Shown piece after piece: positions 24,302 to 33,539 of a stretch of 64,000 nt of DNA; the first letter of the stretch is position 1; each line of letters begins with the position of its first letter. This DNA is from DASZTV01 sp035550655 (GTDB lineage Bacteria; Actinomycetota; Actinomycetes; JAFAQI01). Both the position numbers and the translations under genes were made by a program. The notes beneath the pieces were generated by a model. It made no database searches, was not told where the DNA came from, and was given only the letters and a program-made list of their open reading frames with translations. The stretch is from positions 124,001 through 188,000 of the forward strand of contig DASZOU010000005.1 of the NCBI GenBank assembly GCA_035550655.1. The letters run 5' to 3'.

Positions 24302-26545
24302 GTGCAGCGTGTGCCGGTTCTCCGTCCCCTTGTCGCCGTCGTACTCGCCGTTGGTGGGGGCGGTGGCCTGGCCATGGCGGCGGCTGCGCCCCGGGCCGGC
24401 GCGGCCCCGGTCGCCGCGGCGTCGAGCGCAGCACACTGCCCGTGGCTGAACCCCACCCTCTCGCCGGACCGCCGCGCCCGGATGGTCGTTGCGCGGATGA
24501 CGCTGGCGCAGAAGGTCAGCGAGCTCTACGGCCGCGGCGACATCACCCACTACGGCGCGGCCAACGACATCCCGGCGATCCCCTCGCTGTGCGTGCCCGA
24601 GCAGGTGTCCAACGACGCGGGCGCCGGGCTCGGTGACGGGCAGCTCCTCGTCACCGCGTTTCCGGACGGAATCGCGCAGGCCGCGAGCTGGGACCCGGCG
24701 ATGCAGTACGAGGTCGGCGCGGCGATCGGCTGGGAGGCGTGGCACAAGGGCGTCGACGTCCAGCTGGCGCCGGGAGTCGACATCGCCCGCAACCCGCTGA
24801 ACGGCCGGACCTTCGAGTACGCCGGCGAGGACCCGTACCTGTCCGGTCAGACCGGCGCGGCCGAGATCCGCGGGATCCAGAGCCAGCACGTCGCCGCGAC
24901 GGTGAAGCACTACGCGATGAACGACCAGGAGACCAACCGCATGACGGACTCCTCGATGGTCGACGTGCGCACGATGCAGGAGATCCACCTTCCGGCGTAC
25001 GAAGCCGCCGTGAAGCAGGGACATGTCGCTGCCGTGATGTGCGCGTACAACCGGATCAACGGGGTGTACGCCTGCCAGAACCGCTACCTGCTGCGCACCG
25101 TGCTGGACAAGCAGTTCGGCTTCAAGGGCTGGGTGATGTCGGACTGGGGTGGCACGCACTCGACCGTCGCGGCCGCGAAGAACGGGCTCGACCAGGAGCA
25201 GAACATCACCTCCGGCATGTACTTCTCCAAGGCGTTGATGACCGCGGTCCAGCAGCACCAGGTCTCGATGGCGACGCTCGACGAGATGGTCACGCGCGTC
25301 ATGCGTGGGCTGTTCGCCGTCGGGGTGTTCGACGACCCGCCGCCGCCGGATCCGCAAGCCGCGACCGCGTTCGTGAACACCGCGCAGGAGAAGGCGTTGT
25401 CGGCACAAGCAGCCGAAGGCGGCGCGGTCCTGCTGAAGGACTCCCGCAACGCGCTGCCACTGCACGGCGCCGGTCAGAGCATCGCGGTGATCGGCCTGCC
25501 GGCTACGCCCGCGGGGGCGCAGATCGACTACGAGGGCGGCGGCAGCTCGAAGGTGCCGCTCTACGGCGTGAACCCGAACGTCGTCGACCCGCTGTCGGCG
25601 ATCACCGGTCGCGCCGAGGCGGACGGCGACACGGTGATACCTGCGGCAGGCGCGACGATCGCCGACGCGGTGGCGGCGGCGAAGCTCGCGAAGACCGCGG
25701 TGGTGTTCATCGCCGACGGTGAGACCGAGGGGGTCGACCGCAAGTCGCTGAACGCCGTCGACACCGAGTGCACGCTGGCCTGCCTGCCACCGGTCGGCCC
25801 GGATCAGAACGCTCTCGTCGCCGCGGTGGCGGCCGCGAACCCGAACACGATCGTCGTCGTGCAGGCCGGCGGCCCGATCGCGATGCCGTGGCTCAAGCAG
25901 GTCCGCGGCGTGCTCGACATGTGGTACCCGGGCGAGCAGGACGGCAACGTGGCGGCCGCGTTGTTGTTCGGCGACGTCAACCCGTCGGGGAAGCTGCCGC
26001 TCACCTTCCCGAAGTCGATGAAGCAGTCACCGATCCGCTCGGCGAGCCAGTGGCCCGGCATCACCCGCCAGAACGTGCCGTACTCGACGTACAGCGAGCG
26101 GCTGCTGGTCGGCTACCGCTGGTACGACGCGAAGCACCTCACCCCGTTGTTCCCCTTCGGTTTCGGCCTGTCGTACACGAAGTTCGCCTTCTCGCATCTG
26201 ACGCTGCACACCACCAAGCACGGCACGACGGCGAGATTCGCCGTCACCAACACCGGTAGCCGCGCCGGCAGCGAAGTCGCGCAGCTGTACGTCGCCGACC
26301 CGCCGGCCGCGCATGAGCCGCCGAAGCAGCTCAAGGGGTACCAGAAGGTCTCGCTCGAGCCGGGGGAGCGGCAGTGGGTCGAGCTCTCGCTCGACCGCCG
26401 GTCGTTCGCGTACTGGAACACCAAGGCGAACGGCTGGCGCGTCGCGCCCGGTTGCTACACGGTCAAGGTCGGCGGGTCATCGGCGCAGCTCCCGCTGCGG
26501 GCGAAGGTCTGCCGCTCCGATATCGAGGAGAGCGGGCGGTCCTAG
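24302..26545 (+). CDS. Secreted glycoside hydrolase family 3 beta-glucosidase-type enzyme
   Basis: 747 residues. The signal peptide covers about the first 36 residues (VAVVLAVGGGGGLAMAAAAP). The GH3 N-terminal barrel includes MTLAQKVSELYG, VQLAPGVDIARNPLNGRTFE and VKHYAMNDQE; the nucleophile is Asp281 in VMSDWGGTHS. The alpha/beta sandwich starts near GGAVLLKDSRNALPL, and a fibronectin-III-like domain ends the protein (PFGFGLSYTKFAFSHL onward). It retains exo-acting beta-glucosidase/xylosidase features. The start is GTG 24302. Its TAG stop overlaps the convergent gene's stop at a shared CTAG. Confidence 0.93.
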   Translation: MQRVPVLRPLVAVVLAVGGGGGLAMAAAAPRAGAAPVAAASSAAHCPWLNPTLSPDRRARMVVARMTLAQKVSELYGRGDITHYGAANDIPAIPSLCVPEQVSNDAGAGLGDGQLLVTAFPDGIAQAASWDPAMQYEVGAAIGWEAWHKGVDVQLAPGVDIARNPLNGRTFEYAGEDPYLSGQTGAAEIRGIQSQHVAATVKHYAMNDQETNRMTDSSMVDVRTMQEIHLPAYEAAVKQGHVAAVMCAYNRINGVYACQNRYLLRTVLDKQFGFKGWVMSDWGGTHSTVAAAKNGLDQEQNITSGMYFSKALMTAVQQHQVSMATLDEMVTRVMRGLFAVGVFDDPPPPDPQAATAFVNTAQEKALSAQAAEGGAVLLKDSRNALPLHGAGQSIAVIGLPATPAGAQIDYEGGGSSKVPLYGVNPNVVDPLSAITGRAEADGDTVIPAAGATIADAVAAAKLAKTAVVFIADGETEGVDRKSLNAVDTECTLACLPPVGPDQNALVAAVAAANPNTIVVVQAGGPIAMPWLKQVRGVLDMWYPGEQDGNVAAALLFGDVNPSGKLPLTFPKSMKQSPIRSASQWPGITRQNVPYSTYSERLLVGYRWYDAKHLTPLFPFGFGLSYTKFAFSHLTLHTTKHGTTARFAVTNTGSRAGSEVAQLYVADPPAAHEPPKQLKGYQKVSLEPGERQWVELSLDRRSFAYWNTKANGWRVAPGCYTVKVGGSSAQLPLRAKVCRSDIEESGRS

Positions 26546-27423
26546 ATCCGTTCCAGCTCGGCGCCGTCGAACAGCGGTGTCATCTCGTACGACGTGACGT
26601 CGGCCGCGAGCCCGGCACTGCTGGCCGACGACGCACCGGCCGCGGCGAGCACGTGTGGCAGCTGGTCCATGGCGGACGACGAGTCGAGGAACAGCCCGGG
26701 CCGGTCGAGGACGTAGCGCACCGCGCGGGAGATCGCGTCCGGGTCGGTGAGCGGCTCGTACCAGCTCTGCCGTCGCTCGCCGGGCGTCCGCTCGCCGGTC
26801 CAGCGGCGTTGGGCGATCGACTTGATGGTCTGCACGGCGACGCTGCGCTCCCCGCACACCTCGAGCAGCCGCTCGACATCGGCACGGTAGCCGTCCTCCT
26901 GCATGAGCAGGAAGCTGTACGGCAGCAGCACCGAGTCGTAGTCGAAGCGCTCGAGGCTGCGCAGGTGCATCGCGGCGATCCGCAACCCGTGCCCGGTCAC
27001 GCCGATGAAGCGGGTGAGGCCCTCGTCGCGGGCCTGCTGCAAGGCGGCCAGCGCGCCGTCCGGTCCGTGCGCGGTCTCCCACTCGTCTGCCTCGACGAGG
27101 TTGTGCAGCTGGATCAGGTCGACGTGGTCGACGCCCATGCGCGTCAAGGAGCTCTCGAGGCTGGCCCGCGCGCCGACGCCGTCGCGCGCGTGCGTCTTCG
27201 TCGCAACGAAGAAGGTGCCCGGGTGCGCGGCGAGCCAGGGCGCGAGCCGCAGCTCGGCGTCGCCGTACATCGCGGCGGTGTCGATGTGGTTCACGCCGTG
27301 CTCGAGGAGCAACGGAAGCAGCGTGTCCGCGGCTTCCTGGTCGACCCGCCCGATGGCGGCGGCGCCGAAGATGACCCGCGAGCTGTCGTGTCCGGTACGG
27401 CCGAAGGGCGCGCGCTCGATCAC
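26542..27423 (-). CDS. Aldo/keto reductase
   Basis: 293 residues, AKR barrel: IERAPFGRTGHDSSRVIFGA, catalytic Asp in NHIDTAAMYGDAE with Tyr, Lys in FFVATKTHARDG, and His in VDLIQLHNLVE. It matches the actinobacterial AKR group with a C-terminal QTIKSIAQRRW segment. GTG 27423 directly precedes the conserved N-terminus. Probable carbonyl reductase; substrate unknown. Confidence 0.9.
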   Translation of the reverse strand: MIERAPFGRTGHDSSRVIFGAAAIGRVDQEAADTLLPLLLEHGVNHIDTAAMYGDAELRLAPWLAAHPGTFFVATKTHARDGVGARASLESSLTRMGVDHVDLIQLHNLVEADEWETAHGPDGALAALQQARDEGLTRFIGVTGHGLRIAAMHLRSLERFDYDSVLLPYSFLLMQEDGYRADVERLLEVCGERSVAVQTIKSIAQRRWTGERTPGERRQSWYEPLTDPDAISRAVRYVLDRPGLFLDSSSAMDQLPHVLAAAGASSASSAGLAADVTSYEMTPLFDGAELERI

Positions 27424-27458
27424 TCCCGGATCTTCGCACGCGCCCTTCGGCGCAGGAC

Positions 27459-28547
27459 CTACTTGACGGCGAGCGTCTTGCTGCTCGACGCCTTGAACAA
27501 CGTGTTGCCGACCTTCTGGTCCGGGTGGGTCACCCGGTACTGCTCGGCGTGGCTGAGGTGCTTCAGGCCCTTGAACCCGAAGACGCCCAGTGCCGCCGAC
27601 TTGCCGGAGGTGACCTTGTGCCACTTCTTGGTGCCCTTGGCGCGGTCGTAGAGCGAGAGCTTCATCGCGGGCACACCGGCGCCCGCTGACTCGATGGCGC
27701 CCGTGATCGACACCTTGCCGTGCTTCACCGCGGCAGTCGGGTAGATCGCGGTCGCGACCTTGGTGGTCGTCTGGCTGCCGGCGAAGGTGAACGGAGCGGC
27801 GGTCGACTGGTCCGGCAGCGTGCCGGTGATGTCAGTCGTCGCGGTGATGAGGCACGACGCGCCGGCGTTGCAGGACTTGCCGCCCCACGTTCCGGTGGTG
27901 ACCGTCACGAGGACGTTGCTGAGCGTGCCGTTCGCGTCGGTCATCGGCTGGACGTTGCTGACCGTGTTGCAGGTCGAGGCGCTCGGCGGGCTTGCGCACT
28001 CCGTGACATATGCCAGCTTCGACGCCGGGAAGCCGAAGCCGGCGACCGTGACCTTCTGGCCGCTCTTCACGTTCGAGCTCGGCGTGACCGTGATCACCGG
28101 TGCGAACGTCAACGGCACCTCGGCCGCGTTGGTGCTGTCCGCGACGTTCGCGGCGATCAGGTAACAGGCCCCGCCCGCCACCTTCGACGGGCAGAAGTTG
28201 CCGTTGCTGCCGACCGCGCCGGAGGTGAGGGTGAGCAGCGCGCCGGTGAAGCTGCCGTCAGCCGCGGCCTGGGCCAGCGCCGCATGCGCGATCGCGCAGT
28301 CCGCGCCAGGGTTGGTGCTCGAGGGCACCGGTGCCGAGCACTCGACGACGCCGATCGTGGCGCCGGCGGCGAAACCCGTGCCGCTGACGGTGATCTGCTG
28401 GCCGCCGAGCAGGTTGTCGGTCGCCGAGGCCGTCACCGCCGGTGCGGCAGCGCTCGCCGGGGTAGCGCTGAGCACCGGGGCGGCAAATGCCCCGACCGCT
28501 ACCGCGATTGATGCAAGCCGCGTGACTTGCCTTTTAGTGGCGTTCAT
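27459..28547 (-). CDS. Secreted protein with neocarzinostatin-like domains
   Basis: About 362 residues. Signal peptide: RLASIAVAVGAFAAPVLSA with ASA cleavage region. Two repeats of the neocarzinostatin/macromomycin-type seven-stranded domain follow (about 40-150 and 155-260): each begins with a QxITVSGTGF-like or KVTVAGFGF motif and contains paired cysteines (VVECSAPVP, TECASPPSASTC). The last 100 residues form a distinct Lys-rich Ig-like domain (KHGKVSITGAIESAG). Stand-alone family members are chromophore-binding apoproteins, but no enediyne genes are near. ATG 28547 has GGAG 6 bases upstream; ATG 28559 is less likely. Confidence 0.82.
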   Translation of the reverse strand: MNATKRQVTRLASIAVAVGAFAAPVLSATPASAAAPAVTASATDNLLGGQQITVSGTGFAAGATIGVVECSAPVPSSTNPGADCAIAHAALAQAAADGSFTGALLTLTSGAVGSNGNFCPSKVAGGACYLIAANVADSTNAAEVPLTFAPVITVTPSSNVKSGQKVTVAGFGFPASKLAYVTECASPPSASTCNTVSNVQPMTDANGTLSNVLVTVTTGTWGGKSCNAGASCLITATTDITGTLPDQSTAAPFTFAGSQTTTKVATAIYPTAAVKHGKVSITGAIESAGAGVPAMKLSLYDRAKGTKKWHKVTSGKSAALGVFGFKGLKHLSHAEQYRVTHPDQKVGNTLFKASSSKTLAVK

Positions 28548-28580
28548 TAGGATCTCCATGTCTGCCCGGCGAGGTGATTG

Positions 28581-29018
28581 TCAGAAATTGAACTTCGCAA
28601 TGACGAACTGTTTGTGGTTCGTCACGTTTGCGATCCCGACGCCGCAGTACCAGCCGTGCTTCTTGTCGGCCTTCGTCGGCGGGCACTGGTGGCTCTTGCC
28701 CTGGTAGCTACCGGGGAAGGTGAGGAAGATCTGGGTGCAGCTCACGACGCCGGAGCGGTTGGACTTCACCGTCTGCAAGGTCCCCGTGTCGGCGAGGCTG
28801 GCGCCACCCATCACCCCCGCGTGCCCGATGGCGAGCAGGCAGTAGTAGCTGTGGTTCTTGGCCGCTCCGGTCACGTGAACCTTCACTGTCTGACCCACCG
28901 CCGGCTTGGCCGGCTTCACGGTTCCGTGCAGGCCGGCGGACGCGGAGGCGATCGGTGTGGCGAGGCCTGCGACCGCGATGCTGGCGGCGGCGCCGAGTGC
29001 GAGCGTTGTTCGCTTCAC
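28581..29018 (-). CDS. Small secreted cysteine-containing protein
   Basis: About 145 residues. The signal peptide KRTTLALGAAASIAVAGLAT ends near ASASAG. The mature part has the strand-rich KPAVGQTVKVHVTGAAKNHS, then cysteines in YYCLLAIGH, VVSCTQIF, SHQCPPT and GWYCGVG (four in total, enough for two disulfides), and ends aromatic (VIAKFNF). It lies 33 bases upstream of the neocarzinostatin-like gene on the same strand, so it may be an operon partner. GTG 29018 with AAGGGA about 10 bases upstream is chosen; TTG 29024 is possible. No family recognised. Confidence 0.72.
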   Translation of the reverse strand: MKRTTLALGAAASIAVAGLATPIASASAGLHGTVKPAKPAVGQTVKVHVTGAAKNHSYYCLLAIGHAGVMGGASLADTGTLQTVKSNRSGVVSCTQIFLTFPGSYQGKSHQCPPTKADKKHGWYCGVGIANVTNHKQFVIAKFNF

Positions 29019-29118
29019 GAGCAATGTGTCCCTTCGACCGGCGCGACGCAGCGCCTTTCGGCTCACCATAAATCCGCCGTTGGCGATTACCTTGAGTCGT
29101 AGCCGAATAAATGATCAA

Positions 29119-29239
29119 TTGTGACTAGAGACATTTATGGATAACTGTCACAAATCCCATTTGGGGCTTCCGGGAAATGACATTATCGCGAGCGAGACTG
29201 ATGCTAACGTCCGCTTAGAACTCGCGCCGGGTCATTTCC
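29119..29239. promoter_or_regulatory. AT-rich divergent promoter region with two inverted repeats
   Basis: The 247-base gap between the secreted-protein gene and the importer operon is notably AT-rich. It holds TTGTGAC (29119-29125) opposite GTCACAA (29147-29153), and GGAAATGAC (29173-29181) opposite GTCATTTCC (29231-29239). Both are perfect arms and could be operators for the importer or the divergent gene. Core promoter elements are not certain. Confidence 0.45.
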
Positions 29240-29265
29240 TATAACGACAAACACTAGGGGCGGGA

Positions 29266-32130
29266 ATGGGCGCTGGCTCATTCGTTCTGGGCCTGCTCAA
29301 CGGCTTGACGATCGGACTCCTCGCGGCCGGGCTCGTCCTGATCTACACCTCCAACCGGTTCCTCAACCTCGCGCACGCCCAGCTCGGCACGCTGCCCGCG
29401 CTGCTGCTCGCGAAGTGGCGGCTGGACTGGCACTGGAACTGGTGGCTGGCGTTCCTCGCCGCGATCGCCGCCGGCGTCGCCATGGCATTGCTCACCGAGC
29501 GTGTCCTGATCCGCCCGCTGCGGCGGCGCAACGCATCGCCGGTCCGCCTCCTGCTGCTCTCCCTCGCCGTCTCGCAGCTGCTGCTGGCGCTTACGTTCAT
29601 CCCGGCGCTCGGTCCGAAGGACTCCGGGACGCCGCTGTACCCGCAGCCGTTCGGGGCTGACGCGACCGTCGGCAAGGTCGTGCTGTCGGGCATGGACCTG
29701 CTGACCGCGGTGCTCGTCCCGCTGCTCGTCGTGGGGCTGACCGTGTTCCTCCGGTTCACCATGCTGGGCAAGCAGATCCGGGCCGCCGCCAACAACCCGG
29801 ACGCGGCACGGTTGTGCGGCATCTCGACCGAACGGGTCGGCGCGATCGCGTGGGGGCTGGCCGGAGCGTTCTCGGTCGTGTCAGCCGTGTTGCAGGCACC
29901 GCAGCAGAGCAGCTTCCACTACGCGTCGTTCGGTCCGTACCTGCTGATGCTCACGCTCGGCGCGGCCGCGCTGGGCGGCTTCGTGTCGTTGCCGTGGGCC
30001 CTCGGCGGTGGCGTCGTGCTCGGGGTGGTCGGCCAGTTCGTCCTCGACCACACCTCGGACGCGACGGACGCCGAGCTGGTGCTGTTCCTGCTGATCCTCG
30101 GGATCGTGCTGGTGCGGGGGCGGGCGATTGCCCGGGCCTTCGACCTGGGTGGCTCGATCGCCGAGGAACGCCCGAGGCTGCGAGTGCCGGAGGCGCTGCG
30201 GTCGAGTCTGATGGTGAGGCGAGGCGGTCCGGCGGGAGCGTCGCTTGCGCTCGCCGCGTTCGCGGTGTGGCCGCTCGTGCCGTACTTCCACTCGACCGGC
30301 CACGAGTTCCTGCTGTCACTGGTGCTGATCTATGCCCTCGTCGGTGTTGCGCTGACGATGCTGCTCGGGTGGGGCGGGCAGGTGAGCCTCGGCCACTTCG
30401 CGGTGGTCGGGCTCGGCGCGTACCTCACTGCGAGGTGGAGCGCGCACGGGCTGTCGCTGCCGGTGCTGTGCCTCGCGATCGGCGGAGTCGGCGCGCTCTC
30501 GCTCGTCATCATCGGGCTGCCGGCGCTTCGCGTGCGCGGCCTGAGCCTTGCCGTCACGTCGCTGGGGTTCGCGGTGATCGCGACCGACTGGCTGTTCCAC
30601 CAGAAGTGGGTCGGCACGGGTGAGGCGTTCGGGGTGACGGTGAACCCGCCGCGGCTCGCCAGCGGGCTCGGCCGCCCGACGTCGCAGCTCGCCATCTACT
30701 ACGTCGCGCTCGTCGTCCTCGCGCTCGCCGTCGCGGCCACGGCGGCGCTGCGGCGGTCCGGTCCGGGCCGGCTCATCCTTGCGGTCAAGGACAACGAACG
30801 CGGCGCCGCGGCGTTCGGCGTGACCCCTGCGACGGTGAAGCTCACTGCGCTCGCGGTGTCCGGGTTCTTCGCCGGGATGGCCGGGGTGCTGTGGGCCGAC
30901 GCATGGCGGCAGGTGGCGCCGTCGCAGTTCGGCGCCGACGTGTCGATCGCGGTCGTCGCGATCCCCGTGATCGGCGGGCTGGGCTCGCTGTCGGGAGCGG
31001 TCGCTGCCGCGGTGCTGATCTACGGCGGCACGTTCTTCGTCGGCCCGCACGTGTCGGCGGTGTTCGGCAGTCTCGGCAACAACCTCGGCTTCAACCTGTT
31101 CCTTGCCGGCCTGATCCAGATCCTCGTCCTGGTGCGCTACCCGGCCGGGATCGGTGGGGCCGCGCAGGGATGGTGGCAGGCGTGCCTCGACCGCCGGGCC
31201 GGTACGCCGGCCGCTGCCGCGGTCGGGTCCCCGGCGGCCGTCACCGCCGCGCTGCCGCGGCCGCGGCCGGCTCCGGCGCCGGCGCAGCAGCCCGATGCCG
31301 TCGCGCTTCGGGTTCGTGATCTCCGGGTCTCCTACGGCGGGATCGTCGCGCTTGACGATCCACAGATCGAGGTTCGGGCCGGCGAGATCGTGGGCCTGGT
31401 CGGGACGAACGGTGCCGGCAAGACCACGCTGATCAACGTCGTCTCCGGGATCACCCGCAGTGGCGACCGCGGCTCGGTGGAGGTGTTCGGCGAGGAGGTC
31501 ATCGACCTGCCGACCGATCTGCGCGCCGCCGGATTCGGGCTCGGCCGCAGCTTCCAGGACGCGCGGCTGTTCGGCAGCCTCACCGTCGCCGAGACCGTCC
31601 AGGTCCCGCTGGCGCGGGCCCGCAAGGTCGGCGTGGTCGCGGCGATGATCGGCGCCCCGTGGGCGCGGGACGTCGAGCGGGAGACCCGCGCCGAGGCGAT
31701 CGAGATCGTCCGGCGCTTAGGCCTCGGTGAATGGGCGGACAGCAGGACCAGCGAGCTGTCGACCGGAACCCGTCGGATCTGCGACCTCGCCGCGCAGGTT
31801 GCCGCTCGGCCGAAGCTGTTGCTGCTCGACGAGCCGACCGCCGGGGTCGCGCAGCGCGAGGCGGAGGCGTTCGGGCCGCTGCTGCGGCAGATCCGTGACG
31901 AGCTGGACTGCGCGATCGTGATCGTCGAGCACGACATGCCGCTCCTGATGGGGCTGTGCGACCGCATCTACGCCCTCGAGACCGGCTGCGTCATCGCCGA
32001 GGGCACCCCCGAGCAGATCCGCTCGAACCCGAGGGTGATCGCCAGCTACCTCGGCACCGAAGATCTCGCGATCGCCCGAAGCGGCGCCGGCGTCGCCGTA
32101 CCGCCGAAGCCCGCAAGGAGTACGACATGA
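29266..32130 (+). CDS. LivH-LivM-LivG fusion: permease-permease-ATPase of a branched-chain-type importer
   Basis: 954 residues combining three subunits normally encoded separately. Residues about 1-290 are a LivH-type permease (GLLNGLTIGLLAAGLVLIYT, LNLAHAQLGTLPALLL). About 320-640 is a LivM-type permease (LGWGGQVSLGHFAVVGLGAY). About 690-940 is a LivG-type ATPase with Walker A GTNGAGKTT, a variant signature ELSTGTRR, and Walker B LLLLDEPTAGVA. A Pro/Ala linker joins the last two. It imports a branched-chain-amino-acid, urea, amide or aromatic substrate. The stop overlaps the binding-protein start. Confidence 0.93.
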   Translation: MGAGSFVLGLLNGLTIGLLAAGLVLIYTSNRFLNLAHAQLGTLPALLLAKWRLDWHWNWWLAFLAAIAAGVAMALLTERVLIRPLRRRNASPVRLLLLSLAVSQLLLALTFIPALGPKDSGTPLYPQPFGADATVGKVVLSGMDLLTAVLVPLLVVGLTVFLRFTMLGKQIRAAANNPDAARLCGISTERVGAIAWGLAGAFSVVSAVLQAPQQSSFHYASFGPYLLMLTLGAAALGGFVSLPWALGGGVVLGVVGQFVLDHTSDATDAELVLFLLILGIVLVRGRAIARAFDLGGSIAEERPRLRVPEALRSSLMVRRGGPAGASLALAAFAVWPLVPYFHSTGHEFLLSLVLIYALVGVALTMLLGWGGQVSLGHFAVVGLGAYLTARWSAHGLSLPVLCLAIGGVGALSLVIIGLPALRVRGLSLAVTSLGFAVIATDWLFHQKWVGTGEAFGVTVNPPRLASGLGRPTSQLAIYYVALVVLALAVAATAALRRSGPGRLILAVKDNERGAAAFGVTPATVKLTALAVSGFFAGMAGVLWADAWRQVAPSQFGADVSIAVVAIPVIGGLGSLSGAVAAAVLIYGGTFFVGPHVSAVFGSLGNNLGFNLFLAGLIQILVLVRYPAGIGGAAQGWWQACLDRRAGTPAAAAVGSPAAVTAALPRPRPAPAPAQQPDAVALRVRDLRVSYGGIVALDDPQIEVRAGEIVGLVGTNGAGKTTLINVVSGITRSGDRGSVEVFGEEVIDLPTDLRAAGFGLGRSFQDARLFGSLTVAETVQVPLARARKVGVVAAMIGAPWARDVERETRAEAIEIVRRLGLGEWADSRTSELSTGTRRICDLAAQVAARPKLLLLDEPTAGVAQREAEAFGPLLRQIRDELDCAIVIVEHDMPLLMGLCDRIYALETGCVIAEGTPEQIRSNPRVIASYLGTEDLAIARSGAGVAVPPKPARSTT

Positions 32131-33539
32131 CCCCGTTCCAGCAGTTCCGGCTCTGGACCCGGCGGGCGCCGACATCGCAGCGCGCCTCGGCGTCGTTCGT
32201 CGCGATCGTCGTCGCCGGCCTGCTGGCCTGGGCGCTGGTGCCCGGTGGCGGGAGGAGCGCCGCGCGCGCCGACAACGGTCCCGGTCCGGTCACCGTCAGC
32301 AGCACGCCGCCGTCGCCGGCGCCGGCTCGCAGCGGGTGCATCGCGCCGTCCGGTTCCGTGGTCGGTGTCACCGCGACGACGATCAAGCTCGGCATCATCC
32401 TGGTCGACATCACCGGCCTCGCCACCAACGCCGACCTCGGCGTGCTGCCGGTCGACCAGCAACGCGCGATCTACAGCCGGCTCGTCGACTCGCTCAACCA
32501 CGACGGCGGAGTGGACTGCCGGCAGATCGTGCCGCAGTTCTTCAATGCGAACCCGGCCGACCAGAGCAACCTGCAGAGCACGTGCCTCGACGTCGTACAG
32601 GCGGGCGTGTTCGCGGTGATGGACGCGGGGGCCTACGCGCAGTTCCCGGTCGTGGACTGCTACCCGCAGCATCACGTCGCGTACTTCGGCAGCTACCTGC
32701 TGCCGAACAGCCAGATGTCGAAGTTCTATCCGTACCTGATGGAGATGAACTCCCTCGACACGCTGTACCACGACACCGTCGCGGGGCTTGCCGCGCGCGG
32801 GTGGTTCAAGGCCGCAAACGGCTTCGGCAAGCTCGGCCTGACCTACCACGACTGCTACCCGGAGCTGCTGACCGAGGAGATGCAGTGGCTCGCCGCGGTC
32901 GGTGTGCCCGCGTCGAAGGTCGTGCCGTTCGATCTCGGCTGCCCGACCGCGTTCGCGAGCCCGGTGGCGCTGCAGCAGGCGATCGTGAAGTTCAAGCGGG
33001 CCGGCGTCACGAACGTCACGGCGGTCAACATGATCGGCGACATCGCAACCTTCACCCAGCTCGCGCAGATCCAGCACTTCCACCCGCACTACGGCTTCGC
33101 CGACGACGCGCTGATCGCGATCGCCTACGGCACGCAGCATCCCGATGCGGCGAACATCGCCGACGCCTACGCCGTGACGACGAGCAGGGACGGCGAGGAG
33201 CGCACCCCCGGCGTGACGCCGAACGCCGCGACGCAGCGATGCAACGCGATCCTCGGTCTCGACGTCTACAAGGAGCCGGCGTCGGCCGGCAACGCGTGCG
33301 ACCAGATGTGGATGTTCGCCGCGGCGGTGAACCACGCACCGGCGCTCGCGCCCGCGTCGCTCGCGGCGGGCCTCAAGGCCGCCAGAGCCGTCGACTTCGG
33401 CTATCCGCAGGGCCCCAACGACTTCGCCGCGGGTGACAAGGTCACCTACGCCGGCCAGTACTGGCGGGTGGCGCAGTTCCACCTCAGCTGTCAGTGCTGG
33501 CAGGTCGTCGATCCGACCTTCCACCCGAGCGCGCCATGA
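32127..33539 (+). CDS. Periplasmic-type substrate-binding protein of the Liv-like importer
   Basis: 470 residues. An N-terminal membrane anchor or signal (FVAIVVAGLLAWALVPGG, about 24-41) precedes a Pro-rich linker and a type-I binding-protein fold: VTATTIKLGIILVDITGLA, LVDSLNHDGGVDCRQIVPQF, NMIGDIATFTQLAQIQ. It has many cysteines, unusual for the family (CIAPSG, VDCRQ, TCLDVV, DCYPQHH, HLSCQCWQV). No lipobox is clear. AAGGAG lies 6 bases before ATG 32127, which overlaps the previous stop. Confidence 0.88.
   Translation: MTPFQQFRLWTRRAPTSQRASASFVAIVVAGLLAWALVPGGGRSAARADNGPGPVTVSSTPPSPAPARSGCIAPSGSVVGVTATTIKLGIILVDITGLATNADLGVLPVDQQRAIYSRLVDSLNHDGGVDCRQIVPQFFNANPADQSNLQSTCLDVVQAGVFAVMDAGAYAQFPVVDCYPQHHVAYFGSYLLPNSQMSKFYPYLMEMNSLDTLYHDTVAGLAARGWFKAANGFGKLGLTYHDCYPELLTEEMQWLAAVGVPASKVVPFDLGCPTAFASPVALQQAIVKFKRAGVTNVTAVNMIGDIATFTQLAQIQHFHPHYGFADDALIAIAYGTQHPDAANIADAYAVTTSRDGEERTPGVTPNAATQRCNAILGLDVYKEPASAGNACDQMWMFAAAVNHAPALAPASLAAGLKAARAVDFGYPQGPNDFAAGDKVTYAGQYWRVAQFHLSCQCWQVVDPTFHPSAP

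Noticed and set aside
27459..28547. Enediyne antibiotic apoprotein
   Set aside because: Domain similarity to neocarzinostatin is visible, but no polyketide synthase or resistance gene is nearby; the generic fold is safer.
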